A stretch of 64,000 bases of DNA from Yersinia bercovieri ATCC 43970. GTDB lineage: Bacteria > Pseudomonadota > Gammaproteobacteria > Enterobacterales > Enterobacteriaceae. Under the pieces are notes generated by a model that saw only the letters and a program-made list of their open reading frames with translations, searched no databases and had not been told where the DNA came from. The stretch is from positions 2,976,001-3,040,000 of the forward strand of contig NZ_CP054044.1 in the NCBI RefSeq assembly GCF_013282745.1, in the 5' to 3' direction. Below, piece after piece: positions 46,272 through 54,631 of this stretch (positions are counted from its first letter, which is position 1; the number at the start of each line of letters is the position of its first letter). The translations under genes and the position numbers were made by a program.

Positions 46272-46937
46272 TTAAAGCGCCACCCGGAGTTCCTGAGGAT
46301 TCTTGCCGGTCACCACATATTTGGTTTCTTTAATGTGCAGAATCGCTGATTTGGCCTGATATTTTGGCCGAGCCATCTGGTCGTTCAGGGTCGGCACCGG
46401 TTGTGGTGACTCCCGTTTGGCGTAGCGCGCTGCGTTTTTACCAATCAGGCGGTAGGTTTCCAGCGTCAGCAGTGGTGCTTGCGGGAACAACTCCAGATTA
46501 GAGAGTGGCGGCAGACCCTGCTGATGAATGACCGTCGTGCCTTTGGATTGAATGCCGATAGAGATACCGGAACCGCTCAGGCGGTTGCCCTCTACCGCGA
46601 CAAAGGCCACATCGGAGGATTTAAAGCAGCGGATCACCCGCGCTTTGATGCCCTCCTCTTCGATACCGGCAATTAGCTCGCGCAGAATGTTTTTGTGCGG
46701 GATGCCGACGATGTTGGCGGTTTGCGACAGACCAAATGCCGGGCCGACCGCAATGATCACCTCATCCTGATTGCTGCCAGGGCGGGCTTCCCCCACTTCG
46801 GTGAGGAAATCCCCGGATGCCACGGCCGTTGCAGGCTGAGACTCTTGCTTAAAGGAGACGCTGTTTTTCTCTCCCTGCATTTCCTGCAGTACGCCTTCGA
46901 TAATTTGGCGTAACAGTTTTTCGTTAATATCGACCAT
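46272..46937 (-). CDS. pduD: Propanediol dehydratase medium subunit
   Basis: The 221-residue beta subunit. Residues 1-20 ([20 protein letters not shown]) are the known signal that brings the whole dehydratase into the microcompartment. The core shows [41 protein letters not shown] and [19 protein letters not shown], which contribute to the cobalamin-binding face. It follows pduC after 12 bp. Confidence 0.97.
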   Translation of the reverse strand: MVDINEKLLRQIIEGVLQEMQGEKNSVSFKQESQPATAVASGDFLTEVGEARPGSNQDEVIIAVGPAFGLSQTANIVGIPHKNILRELIAGIEEEGIKARVIRCFKSSDVAFVAVEGNRLSGSGISIGIQSKGTTVIHQQGLPPLSNLELFPQAPLLTLETYRLIGKNAARYAKRESPQPVPTLNDQMARPKYQAKSAILHIKETKYVVTGKNPQELRVAL

Positions 46938-46949
46938 CTCGTGAACCCC

Positions 46950-48614
46950 TTAGCCAAGCTCATTCGGATCAAGCGCGTTTGGAATGTTTTTGATCTCTTC
47001 CCAACGTGCACCTTCCAGCCGATAACCGGTAGCTGGGCCCGCGTAGTCATTGACGTCATTCACCGCTGACAGCACTTGGTTGTCACCTTTGATGATCGCC
47101 GAGGTGTGCAGGTAGTCACCGGCAATTTTGGCTTTCTGGATGTTGAGCATGTCTTGCGCCACATCCTCAAAACCGCCTTGTGCCAATGCTTTAACTACCT
47201 CCAGACCGGTGCGGTTTTTGCTGATGATCTCCTGAGCGAACTTGATGTCTTCGACAATGTTACGTTCCGGCATATCTTTCGAGCCGTGGGCATAAGTGGC
47301 GGCAATCACTTCTTCGTCAGTGATTGGTGGCAGGCCCATACCGGCGAACACCGCTTGCAGGGCGCGTGCGGCTTTATTACGAATCGCCACCACGTCAGCT
47401 TCCAGCACCGGGCGCAGACCACCATCCACTTTTAGATCGCGCTGCAACACGTTGTAGTCATCAAAGTCTTCGGCGTCTTCGTTGGAGCCTGCGAACATGT
47501 TGTCGTAGTTCGGCACCGCAGAATAACCAGAGGAGATAAAGTCAGTCCCCGGCAGGAACTGCATCAGCAGGCGTGCGGTACGACGCATATCGGAGTGGGT
47601 AAAGGTCTGGTCGTTACTGGAGGCGCACTCCAAATCCAGCGCCGAACAGATCAGGTTTTCTGCCAAAATGGCACGGATACCTGATGGCACCGCAGATGGC
47701 ACACCGACACAACTAACGGAGCCGTTTTGCAGCCCTTGCACCCCAGCCGCTTTGGTGATGTAGATACAGCGGGCTTCCAGATAGAGCATGGATTTACCCT
47801 CGGCGTAGCCCATTTGGACTTCGGAACCGGAGCCAGAGGTAAAGCGCATTTTCAAACCGCGTGATGCATAGGAGGAGGCGAGGAAGCCTTTCGACCATGG
47901 GGTGTCATCGCCGTCGGTAAATACCGGTTCAGTCCCGTAGACCGAAATGGTTTCGGCATAACAGGTGTGGCCCAACATCCCCAGCTTCAGCTCGGTCGCC
48001 TCTTCCAGCGAACATTGGGTCAGTACACCGGGGCGGCCCACTTGCGATCCGACCAGCAGCGCGATGGCGTTAAAGGGGGCGTAACGGGCGACGGCGACGG
48101 TGGTTTCCTGCTCGTCGAAGCCACGGAATGCCCCTTCGGCAGCATCAGCGGCAATCTGCACCGGGTTATCTTTCACGTTGGTAACGTGAGCTTGTTGTGA
48201 TGGGGTACGACGTGCGCGCATTTTCTGCATCGACATCATCATTTCCACCACATTCATATGGGAAACCACCTCGACGATTTTGGCCGGCGTCATGGCGGTG
48301 GTCAGTGGCACAATGGTGCGGCGCGACACATTTGGGTCACACAACATATTGGCCAGCTTGATGGAATCCATCTTCATCACTTCTTCCGCGTGGTCCAGAT
48401 TGATACCGTAGCGGGCGATAAAGTGATCGATCAGGTCGAAACTGCTCTGTGGTTTGCCATCTAGCTCGGTGACCACCCCGTTGACTATCTTGATGGAGGG
48501 TTTAGGATCGTTCGGGCTTTCCATGGCAATAAAGCCTTCCTCGATCCACTCTTTGACAAAACCGTCCTGATTAACCGGGCGTTTCGCCAATGCTTCAAAT
48601 CTTTTCGATTTCAT
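46950..48614 (-). CDS. pduC: Propanediol dehydratase large subunit
   Basis: The 554-residue catalytic alpha subunit, a TIM barrel that converts 1,2-propanediol to propionaldehyde by a radical mechanism with adenosylcobalamin and potassium. It begins MKSKRFEALAKRPVNQDGFV. It contains LGHTCYAETISVYGTEPVF, LEARCIYITKAAGVQGLQNG with active-site residues, LDLECASSNDQTFTHSDMRR and NMFAGSNEDAEDFDDYN. The length equals Salmonella PduC. Confidence 0.98.
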   Translation of the reverse strand: MKSKRFEALAKRPVNQDGFVKEWIEEGFIAMESPNDPKPSIKIVNGVVTELDGKPQSSFDLIDHFIARYGINLDHAEEVMKMDSIKLANMLCDPNVSRRTIVPLTTAMTPAKIVEVVSHMNVVEMMMSMQKMRARRTPSQQAHVTNVKDNPVQIAADAAEGAFRGFDEQETTVAVARYAPFNAIALLVGSQVGRPGVLTQCSLEEATELKLGMLGHTCYAETISVYGTEPVFTDGDDTPWSKGFLASSYASRGLKMRFTSGSGSEVQMGYAEGKSMLYLEARCIYITKAAGVQGLQNGSVSCVGVPSAVPSGIRAILAENLICSALDLECASSNDQTFTHSDMRRTARLLMQFLPGTDFISSGYSAVPNYDNMFAGSNEDAEDFDDYNVLQRDLKVDGGLRPVLEADVVAIRNKAARALQAVFAGMGLPPITDEEVIAATYAHGSKDMPERNIVEDIKFAQEIISKNRTGLEVVKALAQGGFEDVAQDMLNIQKAKIAGDYLHTSAIIKGDNQVLSAVNDVNDYAGPATGYRLEGARWEEIKNIPNALDPNELG

Positions 48615-48634
48615 GAAACAGCCTCGCTGTGGCG

Positions 48635-49447
48635 TCAGATATAAGAAGGGCGGTCGTTTTTCGGTTCAGAACCTAAGGTTCCTAATACCGTTTTGCCGAT
48701 CTCACGGGCAGAAATCACTGCCTGACGGACTGCGCCAGAATCACCGGAGATAACCAGAATCACTTCGTTACTGAAGCTGGTGCCTTGTGCCGGCGAGCTG
48801 TACGCCACCACGTCAACATTGGCGGATTTCACGGCGGTATCGGCCATCAGCACCCCAATCGAAGCTGGCGCACCGACTATCACGCCACAAGAGCGGCCCA
48901 GTGGTGCGCCGAAGGCTTTTTCTAATGCATGACTGGCGCGGGCGCTGTATTGCAGCTCAATGTGGCCCGCTTCATTGGCGTAAACGTCGCCGAATGTCCG
49001 ATCCAGCTCTTTCAGTGCCACTTCCACGGCGCGTTTGACGTCAGAAACATCATCACCGCCGAAGATAATCAGCGAGCCATGACCGGCGCCGCCTTTGGTA
49101 TCGCGGGGTAACTCAATACTGACCACTTCGGTATTGGTGGCTTTTACCGCTTCATCGGCCGCCATAATGTGTGGGCCGGCACCAGTACGCGCGCCCAGAA
49201 TGCCGATGGAGCGATAGCGTTTTTCCAGCTTCATTGCGTCTAGCAGGGCGCTATCGACGTTGGCTATCACCAGTCCGACCGTGTCACCGATCGCGGTTCC
49301 AACAAATTCCGTTAAACTGCAAGTTTTCTCAGCCATAGCCGTATCTCGTTGTTTATGAGAGGGTTGCGTAGAAGACGCCGGAGCGTGCTCACTGACTTTC
49401 GCTATCACCTGCGCCATGATTTGGTCGACCAGGTCATTGCTTTTCAT
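48635..49447 (-). CDS. pduB: PduB shell protein (tandem BMC), with internal PduB' start
   Basis: A trimeric shell protein of 270 residues with two BMC domains (about 45-150 and 155-260). The first 37 residues form an extension whose N terminus ([20 protein letters not shown]) is thought to connect cargo to the shell. An in-frame ATG at 49336 ([18 protein letters not shown]) marks the start of the shorter form PduB', which in Salmonella is also made. Its start ATG overlaps the pduA stop as ATGA. Confidence 0.97.
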   Translation of the reverse strand: MKSNDLVDQIMAQVIAKVSEHAPASSTQPSHKQRDTAMAEKTCSLTEFVGTAIGDTVGLVIANVDSALLDAMKLEKRYRSIGILGARTGAGPHIMAADEAVKATNTEVVSIELPRDTKGGAGHGSLIIFGGDDVSDVKRAVEVALKELDRTFGDVYANEAGHIELQYSARASHALEKAFGAPLGRSCGVIVGAPASIGVLMADTAVKSANVDVVAYSSPAQGTSFSNEVILVISGDSGAVRQAVISAREIGKTVLGTLGSEPKNDRPSYI

Positions 49448-49758
49448 TCGTTATTTCCCTTTGATAAGCTGCCCTTTGGTAACCGGCCCTTGGGTAAAAA
49501 AGCCTCGACATCGGTATGTGGGCGCGGAATAACGTGGGTTGATCTCACTTCGCCCACTTTTGCGGCCGCGCTGGCACCGGCATCGGTGGCCGCTTTAACC
49601 GCCCCGACATCACCGCGGACGATGACGGTCACCAGACCCGAGCCGATCTTTTCGTAGCCCACTAACGTCACATTGGCCGATTTCACCATGGTGTCAGCGG
49701 CCTCAATGGCCGCGGTCAACCCTTTGGTTTCCACCATTCCTAGTGCTTCTTGTTGCAT
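49444..49758 (-). CDS. pduA: PduA major shell protein (BMC) with repeated C-terminal tail
   Basis: The first gene of the pdu operon, a hexameric BMC protein whose pore admits propanediol. [20 protein letters not shown] and the pore loop YEKIGSGLV are standard. The protein is 104 residues, about ten longer than Salmonella PduA. The extra end reads [17 protein letters not shown], encoded by three 15-bp tandem units at 49453-49497. The basic tail faces away from the BMC core by family structure. The ATG has GAGG at suitable spacing. Confidence 0.97.
   Translation of the reverse strand: MQQEALGMVETKGLTAAIEAADTMVKSANVTLVGYEKIGSGLVTVIVRGDVGAVKAATDAGASAAAKVGEVRSTHVIPRPHTDVEAFLPKGRLPKGSLSKGNNE
49453..49497 (-). 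repeat. Three tandem 15-bp units in the end of pduA
   Basis: On the minus strand the units are TTACCCAAGGGCCGG, TTACCAAAGGGCAGC and TTATCAAAGGGAAAT, which encode [10 protein letters not shown] and LSKGN. Being in frame and a multiple of three, copy number could change without breaking the gene. Confidence 0.85.
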
Positions 49759-49844
49759 AAATACCTCGACGGAATATCAGGAGCCTTGTTCTGGCTTGAA
49801 ATGTCATGTTGAAATATTGAATTGTCAGGTTCGTGCTGAGAACG

Positions 49845-49930
49845 AATATACAAACAAGCAATGAAAAAGAATGGCTGTATTGAATTTACTGGCAGGAATG
49901 GTTAGCGACTAAATAACAAAATATTGTCAT
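49845..49930 (-). promoter_or_regulatory. pdu operon promoter with candidate PocR operator
   Basis: Read towards pduA, the 18-bp motif ATGACAATATTTTGTTAT occupies 49930-49913. After exactly 62 nt comes TATATT at 49850-49845 as -10, with CCATTCTTTT starting 39 nt after the motif at the -35 position. The -35 is poor, as expected for an activator-dependent promoter. The same arrangement occurs at the cob promoter and, with one nt more, at pduF. The remaining 49931-50243 gap is AT-rich with no gene or other signal I can support. Confidence 0.6.
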
Positions 49931-50243
49931 CATAATGGGCTAATGGAGTGTTTTTTATAGGTATTTCACTTCTCTTTCATGGTAATAACTGGTTATTGAA
50001 TATTCAGAATTACAATTAAGTAGGTGACAGCGCATATTTATTTTGCTAATCACGCGCCTGCCCAGTAAATAAAGTGTCTGGCTGTGCGCATTAAATATCA
50101 AGCGATGGGGGTGGGGATGTTAGCGGCAAAAGTGCGAGCCTGATAACAATAATAGAAAGAATAAACAGCAAGAAAGTCATATTGGTGAATAAAGCATAAA
50201 AGTCTCTATTTACACGGGGTTGATCCTGATTTTGTCGGCAGCA

Positions 50244-50330
50244 ATGACAATAATTTGTTATTGAGAGCTTAGTTTTTATTTAATGAATCACCAATCACGA
50301 CAACACTTTCATTTTGCGCCTCTTTATAGT
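50244..50330 (+). promoter_or_regulatory. pduF-pocR promoter with candidate PocR operator
   Basis: ATGACAATAATTTGTTAT at 50244-50261 matches the pdu motif at 17 of 18 positions, in the direction of pduF. TATAGT at 50325-50330 lies 63 nt downstream as a likely -10. The leader to the pduF ATG is about 75 nt. Because pocR lies beyond pduF, this site could provide autoregulation. Confidence 0.55.
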
Positions 50331-50407
50331 GGCTGAGTCAAGGGCCGTGCATTACTTCATCTACTGTTAGGTAGATTGATCATAATAATCACAAGCAGGG
50401 TAACTCT

Positions 50408-51223
50408 ATGAACGATTCACTCAAGGCTCAGTGTATTGCAGAATTTCTCGGTACTGGGCTGTTTTTATTTTTTGGTATTAGTTGTCTGGCGGCACTGAAA
50501 GTGGCGGGGGCCAGTTTTGGTTTATGGGAAATATGTATTGTGTGGGGGCTGGGGATTTCACTGGCAGTCTACCTAACCGCCGGTATTTCCGGCGCTCATC
50601 TCAACCCAGCCATTACCATTGCTTTGTGGCTGTTTGCTTGCTTCCCAGGCCATAAAGTCATTCCTTACTCTATTGCACAAATCGCGGGTGCTTTTGGCGG
50701 CGCGGCACTCTCCTATATGCTATATCACAACTTATTTACTGATTTTGAAACCGCACATCAAATGGTGCGCGGCAGCATGGAAAGTCTGCAATTAGCCAGT
50801 ATTTTCAGTACCTTCCCATCACCGGCTATTAGCGTATGGCAGGCCGCATTTGTTGAAATCATCATCACCTCAATACTGATGGGGCTAATTATGGCCCTGA
50901 CCGATGATGGTAATGGTGTGCCACGTGGAGCATTAGGGCCATTGTTGATTGGTATTCTGGTGGCGGTGATCGGGGCGTCTACCGGCCCATTAACTGGTTT
51001 TGCCATGAATCCGGCGCGTGATTTCGGCCCTAAATTATTTACCTTCTTTGCTGGTTGGGGGAAAATCTCCATGACCGGTGGCCGCGATATTCCCTATTTT
51101 ATCATCCCTATTGTGGCCCCTATTATTGGTGCTTGCCTGGGTGCGGCGGTCTATCGTTTCTTTATTGGCAAAAATCTGGCATGTAACAGCTGTAAATTAG
51201 AGGATGAAGAAGCCACTCATTAG
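50408..51223 (+). CDS. pduF: Propanediol diffusion facilitator
   Basis: An aquaglyceroporin-type inner-membrane channel of 271 residues with six membrane segments. The two NPA half-helices are in GAHLNPAITIALW near residue 65 and FAMNPARDFGPKLF near residue 200. GGRDIPYFIIPIVAPIIGACLG precedes the charged cytoplasmic C terminus. It admits 1,2-propanediol and glycerol. Transcribed away from pduA and ahead of pocR, as in Salmonella. Confidence 0.96.
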   Translation: MNDSLKAQCIAEFLGTGLFLFFGISCLAALKVAGASFGLWEICIVWGLGISLAVYLTAGISGAHLNPAITIALWLFACFPGHKVIPYSIAQIAGAFGGAALSYMLYHNLFTDFETAHQMVRGSMESLQLASIFSTFPSPAISVWQAAFVEIIITSILMGLIMALTDDGNGVPRGALGPLLIGILVAVIGASTGPLTGFAMNPARDFGPKLFTFFAGWGKISMTGGRDIPYFIIPIVAPIIGACLGAAVYRFFIGKNLACNSCKLEDEEATH

Positions 51224-51246
51224 TCGTATATCAGTTAACGCGGTCT

Positions 51247-51322
51247 CCTCATCTTACGACTGTCACTCTATCGTTAGATGAGGAAATTTCGTGATCCATT
51301 TACCTTAATGGATCATTTATTA
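51247..51322 (+). terminator. Two hairpins after pduF
   Basis: CCTCATCT at 51247-51254 pairs with AGATGAGG at 51276-51283, extended by ACGA/TCGT, without a T tract. TGATCCATT at 51292-51300 pairs with AATGGATCA at 51307-51315 and is followed by TTTATT, the more likely terminator. The rest of the gap to pocR (51323-51532) is AT-rich and presumably holds a pocR promoter; no operator copy above 12/18 was found there. Confidence 0.6.
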
Positions 51323-51532
51323 TCCCCTGTAGATTATGACTCTGGTAAGGTGAACTGTTATTTGTCTTCATTTCACAGGAGAGTCAGTCTTCACAGGGAA
51401 ATAGGTTTTTTCTCCTAACTAACGGGAATGAAATATAACAATGCGTTAACACATTAAACATCACAGGGATGAGTTATAGCAGTAAACAAAAATTTAATAA
51501 CAATAAATTAAAATTAACTGAGAGGTTTTATC

Positions 51533-52435
51533 ATGATTTCTGCCAGTTCTCTAAACTCAGAGCTCATAAATAAAATCGCGCAGGATTTTGCTCAGGCAAC
51601 CGGGTTGGCCGTAGTCGTGGTCAATATTCACGGTGAAGAGATTTCCGATTTATTTAATTTCACCCCGTTTTGTCAATTGATGCGCCAAGACCCGGTTAAC
51701 CACCTTCGTTGTCGAATGAGTGATCGCTGCGGTGGCCTTGAGGCCTCAAAATCCAATGAGCCATGTATTTACCGCTGTCATGCCGGATTGACGGATTTTT
51801 CTATCCCTCTGGTGATTGCCGGCCATTTAGTTGGTTTTGTTCTATGTGGTCAGGTGCGGCTGCATTCTGATGTTTATCTAATTGATATTTTGAATGTTGA
51901 TAACCACTGGCAGCAGGATCCAGCACTGATGGATGAGTTTCATAATGTGCCGATAATGGATTTCTCGCGGGTGATCGCCTCGGCGGATTTACTTAAGCTG
52001 ATTGTCGAAAATTGCCTGAAAAAGCACCTCAATTTTGTGGTAATTAATGACAATATGGGCAGCAAAGAGCCGGGCAAGATACGGCCTGTTCATCCACATG
52101 ACAGCAAAATGAAGAAAGTATTACGCTATATTGATACCCATCTGTCGGAGGAGCTGCGGCTAGAAGATGTGGCGAGCAAGGTCTATCTCAGCCCCTATTA
52201 CTTCAGCAAATTATTTAAAAAATATCAGGGTATCGGGTTTAATGCCTGGGTGAACCAGCAAAGGATGGCTAATGCCAGAGAGATGCTGCAACACAGCGAT
52301 TGGAGCATTGCCAGCATCGCCAAAAATCTGGGGTTTTCGCAAACCAGCTATTTCTGTAAGGTGTTCCGTCAGACCTATAATGTAACACCGCAGGTATTTC
52401 GTTCACTTTCATCTGATCGCAGCGAAATGGAATAA
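51533..52435 (+). CDS. pocR: PocR, AraC-family activator of the pdu/cob regulon
   Basis: A 300-residue regulator. Residues 1-165 form the PocR sensory domain, with cysteines in FCQLMRQDPVNHLRCRMSD and CIYRCHAGLTDFSIPLVI. Residues 195-300 form the AraC DNA-binding domain (VLRYIDTHLSEELRLEDVAS, KVYLSPYYFSKLFKKYQGIG, IASIAKNLGFSQTSYFCKVF). In Salmonella PocR responds to propanediol and activates both pdu and cob. The gene lies between its two target operons. GAGAGG lies about 8 bp before the ATG. No terminator is apparent after it. Confidence 0.96.
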   Translation: MISASSLNSELINKIAQDFAQATGLAVVVVNIHGEEISDLFNFTPFCQLMRQDPVNHLRCRMSDRCGGLEASKSNEPCIYRCHAGLTDFSIPLVIAGHLVGFVLCGQVRLHSDVYLIDILNVDNHWQQDPALMDEFHNVPIMDFSRVIASADLLKLIVENCLKKHLNFVVINDNMGSKEPGKIRPVHPHDSKMKKVLRYIDTHLSEELRLEDVASKVYLSPYYFSKLFKKYQGIGFNAWVNQQRMANAREMLQHSDWSIASIAKNLGFSQTSYFCKVFRQTYNVTPQVFRSLSSDRSEME

Positions 52436-52526
52436 CTGCCATTGAGCTAATATTATTCAATCTTGCCATGCGTTTTGATTTTCTATATTAAAAAACAAAC
52501 TAAAAATTAACTATTTAAAATGATTA

Positions 52527-52544
52527 ATGACAATATTTTGTTAT
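52527..52544 (+). promoter_or_regulatory. Distal candidate PocR operator at the cob promoter
   Basis: ATGACAATATTTTGTTAT, identical at all 18 positions to the site upstream of pduA. It lies 76 bp upstream of the proximal cob copy, in the same direction. It is 91 bp past the pocR stop. Confidence 0.55.
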
Positions 52545-52602
52545 CCTTGGAAAAGAGATAGGCGTCATAACTTACTGTTTTTAAATCTTATTTAAGAGTG
52601 TC

Positions 52603-52688
52603 GTGACAATATTTTGTTGTGCGGGCGCAAGAAAATCATCAGCAAAAAAGGAAATTCACCATTTTTTCTGAACAGAAAGGCGTATATT
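52603..52688 (+). promoter_or_regulatory. cob operon promoter with proximal candidate PocR operator
   Basis: GTGACAATATTTTGTTGT at 52603-52620 matches the pduA motif at 16 of 18 positions. After 62 nt comes TATATT at 52683-52688, and CCATTTTTTC starts 39 nt after the motif, just as CCATTCTTTT does at pdu. Transcription would begin near 52695, leaving a leader of over 500 nt to cbiA. Confidence 0.6.
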
Positions 52689-52727
52689 AAATTTATGGCA
52701 CGCTAATAAGATATCAATTAATAAACG

Positions 52728-52743
52728 CACTGTTATAACAGTG
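52728..52743. promoter_or_regulatory. Perfect 16-bp palindrome in the cob leader
   Basis: CACTGTTATAACAGTG reads the same on both strands. It lies about 40 bp downstream of the proposed cob -10 hexamer. It could be an operator for a dimeric repressor or a small RNA hairpin; no known regulator consensus is recognised. Confidence 0.35.
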
Positions 52744-52808
52744 TAAATAAAGAGATAAATTAGATAACTAAATAAGAAATTAAATAACAGAAACAGATAA
52801 AGCTGATA

Positions 52809-52878
52809 GGTGGGGAAATGTACCGCATGGGTCGTAAACGGCGTGAGCCGTCGGAGTGCCCAGCGGTACAGTCGCCCC
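52809..52878. repeat. Dispersed palindromic repeat, family 2, copy B, in the cob leader
   Basis: GTACCGC at 52820-52826 pairs with GCGGTAC at 52863-52869, and the inner core is CGGCGTGAGCCG as in the copy at 29089-29152. It stands between the cob promoter and the cobalamin riboswitch, so it should be part of the leader transcript. Confidence 0.8.
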
Positions 52879-52942
52879 GCCAGACGCCGAGCGATAAATT
52901 GATTTGTTACTAATTTCAGAGCAATTTTTTATATATCGAAAT

Positions 52943-53097
52943 GGTCATGTTATGCGCAAAAGCATAACTGGGAAGGGGGTGACAATCCCCCGCAGCCCCC
53001 GCTGCTGTGATGCTGACGAACCCGCTGTTACCACTGATCCATCGGATTGGGAAGGTTGCGGGTGAGAGTGACGCTAAGCCAGAAGACCAGCCAGATC
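52943..53097 (+). ncRNA. Cobalamin riboswitch
   Basis: The leader has the conserved order of a cobalamin-sensing RNA: a P2-like hairpin TTATGCGCAAAAGCATAA, GGGAAGGGGGTGACAATCCC with the core GGTGNNAATCC-type segment, GCTGCTGTGATGCTGACGAA, the TTACCACTGATCC stem, TTGGGAAGG, GAGAGTGACGC, and finally the B12 box AGCCAGAAGACCAGCC at about 53077-53092. It lies upstream of cbiA, the normal target. Excess adenosylcobalamin is expected to lower expression of the operon. Confidence 0.93.
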
Positions 53098-53191
53098 GGT
53101 AAAAGATATTCAACTCCTTCGGTGGGAAGCGGGTTGTCATCAGATGCGCGCAGCGGTGACGTTGCGTAGGCGCACCTTTTTGACACTGCAT

Positions 53192-53218
53192 ATCCCGCTT
53201 GAAATGGCGGGATTTTTT
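53192..53218 (+). terminator. Riboswitch-linked intrinsic terminator abutting the cbiA start
   Basis: ATCCCGC at 53192-53198 pairs with GCGGGAT at 53207-53213, followed at once by a T run to 53218. The cbiA ATG begins at 53219. The GGCGGG in the 3' arm is the only purine-rich sequence at ribosome-site distance, so the hairpin may block both elongation and initiation. Confidence 0.8.
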
Positions 53219-54631
53219 ATGCAACGGTCAGGCAAACACGCTTTTATTATCGCGGGCACCGGCAGCGGATGTGGCAAAACCACCATGACGCTGGGTATCC
53301 TGCGCGCCTTGATTAATCGCGGATTAGCGGTGCAGCCGTTCAAGGTGGGGCCAGACTACCTCGATACGGGCTGGCATACCGCCGTCAGTGGTGTGACGTC
53401 ACGCAATCTTGATGCCTTTATGTTGCCCACCGCCACCCTGAATGGGCTGTATAAGCAGCATATGCGCCATGCCGATGTGGCGGTCATTGAGGGCGTCATG
53501 GGGTTATATGATGGTTACGGCACTGACCCCGACTATTGCAGCAGTGCCGCAATGGCCAAGCAGCTGGGCTGTCCGGTGATCTTACTGGTGGATGGCAGGG
53601 CGGTATCGACCTCAATTGCCGCCACCGTGATGGGCTTCAATCAGTTTGACCCCAATGTGGTGATTGCCGGGGTGATAGTGAACCGCGTCAATTCTGACCA
53701 TCACTATCAGCTGCTGCGCCACGCCATCGAACACTATTGCGGTATTCCGGTATTGGGGCGTCTGCCGGTGATGGATGATGTGGCGCTACCATCGCGCCAT
53801 CTAGGACTGATCCCGGCGCAACCGTGCGGCGAGGCGATGCGGGGTAAAAACCGGCCGCCCGATAGCGACCCTCGCTGGCAGCGCCTGGCACAGCAGATTG
53901 AGGCAACCCTTGATCTCGACCAGCTATTGGCGCTGACCCACTGCTCAGCACTGCCCGCAGGCACCCCACCTGAATTACCTCCCCAGAGACTGGCCGAGGG
54001 CCTGACACTGGCCCTCGCCGAGGATGAAGCCTTCAATTTCTACTATCCCGATAATCTGGATCTGCTTGAGCAGGCCGGGGTGCGCATCCAACGTTTTAGC
54101 CCGCTGCATGACCACCAGTTGCCCGCGTGCCAAATGATCTATCTAGGCGGCGGTTATCCAGAGATCCACGCCGCCAAATTGGCTGCCAACACGGCGATGC
54201 GCGGGGCGTTACAGCAGGCTCACCGCCAACAGATCCCGCTGTACGGCGAGTGTGGCGGCTTGATGTATCTCGCCGATGGCTTAACCGACCAACAGGGGCA
54301 GCGCCATCCGATGGTGGGAATTTTGGCCGGCGAGAGCCGGATGGGAGAACGGCTGGCCCGCTTTGGTTACTGTCAGGCCGAGGCGCGCAGCGACACTTTA
54401 TTGGCGGCGCAAGGCGAGATCCTGCGGGGCCATGAATTCCACTATTCCGATTTTACCAGCGCACTGACGCCGGTATTTGATAGCAGCAAGTGGCGCGATG
54501 GGATGGAAATCCAGCGCTGGCAAAGCGGCTATCAGGTGCAGCGCACCCAAGCCAGTTACCTGCATATCCATTTCGCCCAACGCCCCGGTTTACTGAATGG
54601 CTGGCTAAGTGCCGCCCGGAGCCTGCTATGA
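53219..54631 (+). CDS. cbiA: Cobyrinate a,c-diamide synthase
   Basis: Amidates the a and c side chains of cobyrinate using glutamine and ATP. ATG 53219 (MQRSGKHAFIIAGTGSGCGK) gives 470 residues; the open frame to 53144 passes through the terminator and is not needed, and ATG 53204 is a less likely alternative. The N-terminal P-loop is GTGSGCGKTTMTLG, followed by KVGPDYLDTGWHT and EGVMGLYDGYG. The C-terminal amidotransferase has the cysteine in YGECGGLMYLADG near residue 350. First gene of the operon; its stop overlaps cbiB as ATGA. Confidence 0.95.
   Translation: MQRSGKHAFIIAGTGSGCGKTTMTLGILRALINRGLAVQPFKVGPDYLDTGWHTAVSGVTSRNLDAFMLPTATLNGLYKQHMRHADVAVIEGVMGLYDGYGTDPDYCSSAAMAKQLGCPVILLVDGRAVSTSIAATVMGFNQFDPNVVIAGVIVNRVNSDHHYQLLRHAIEHYCGIPVLGRLPVMDDVALPSRHLGLIPAQPCGEAMRGKNRPPDSDPRWQRLAQQIEATLDLDQLLALTHCSALPAGTPPELPPQRLAEGLTLALAEDEAFNFYYPDNLDLLEQAGVRIQRFSPLHDHQLPACQMIYLGGGYPEIHAAKLAANTAMRGALQQAHRQQIPLYGECGGLMYLADGLTDQQGQRHPMVGILAGESRMGERLARFGYCQAEARSDTLLAAQGEILRGHEFHYSDFTSALTPVFDSSKWRDGMEIQRWQSGYQVQRTQASYLHIHFAQRPGLLNGWLSAARSLL

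Noticed and set aside
49759..50407. CRP sites in the pduA-pduF gap
   Set aside because: CRP control is known for this regulon in Salmonella, but no TGTGA-N6-TCACA match was found by eye.
53144..53218. Upstream start for cbiA
   Set aside because: It would add 25 residues that run through the riboswitch terminator; homologues start at the position equivalent to 53219.
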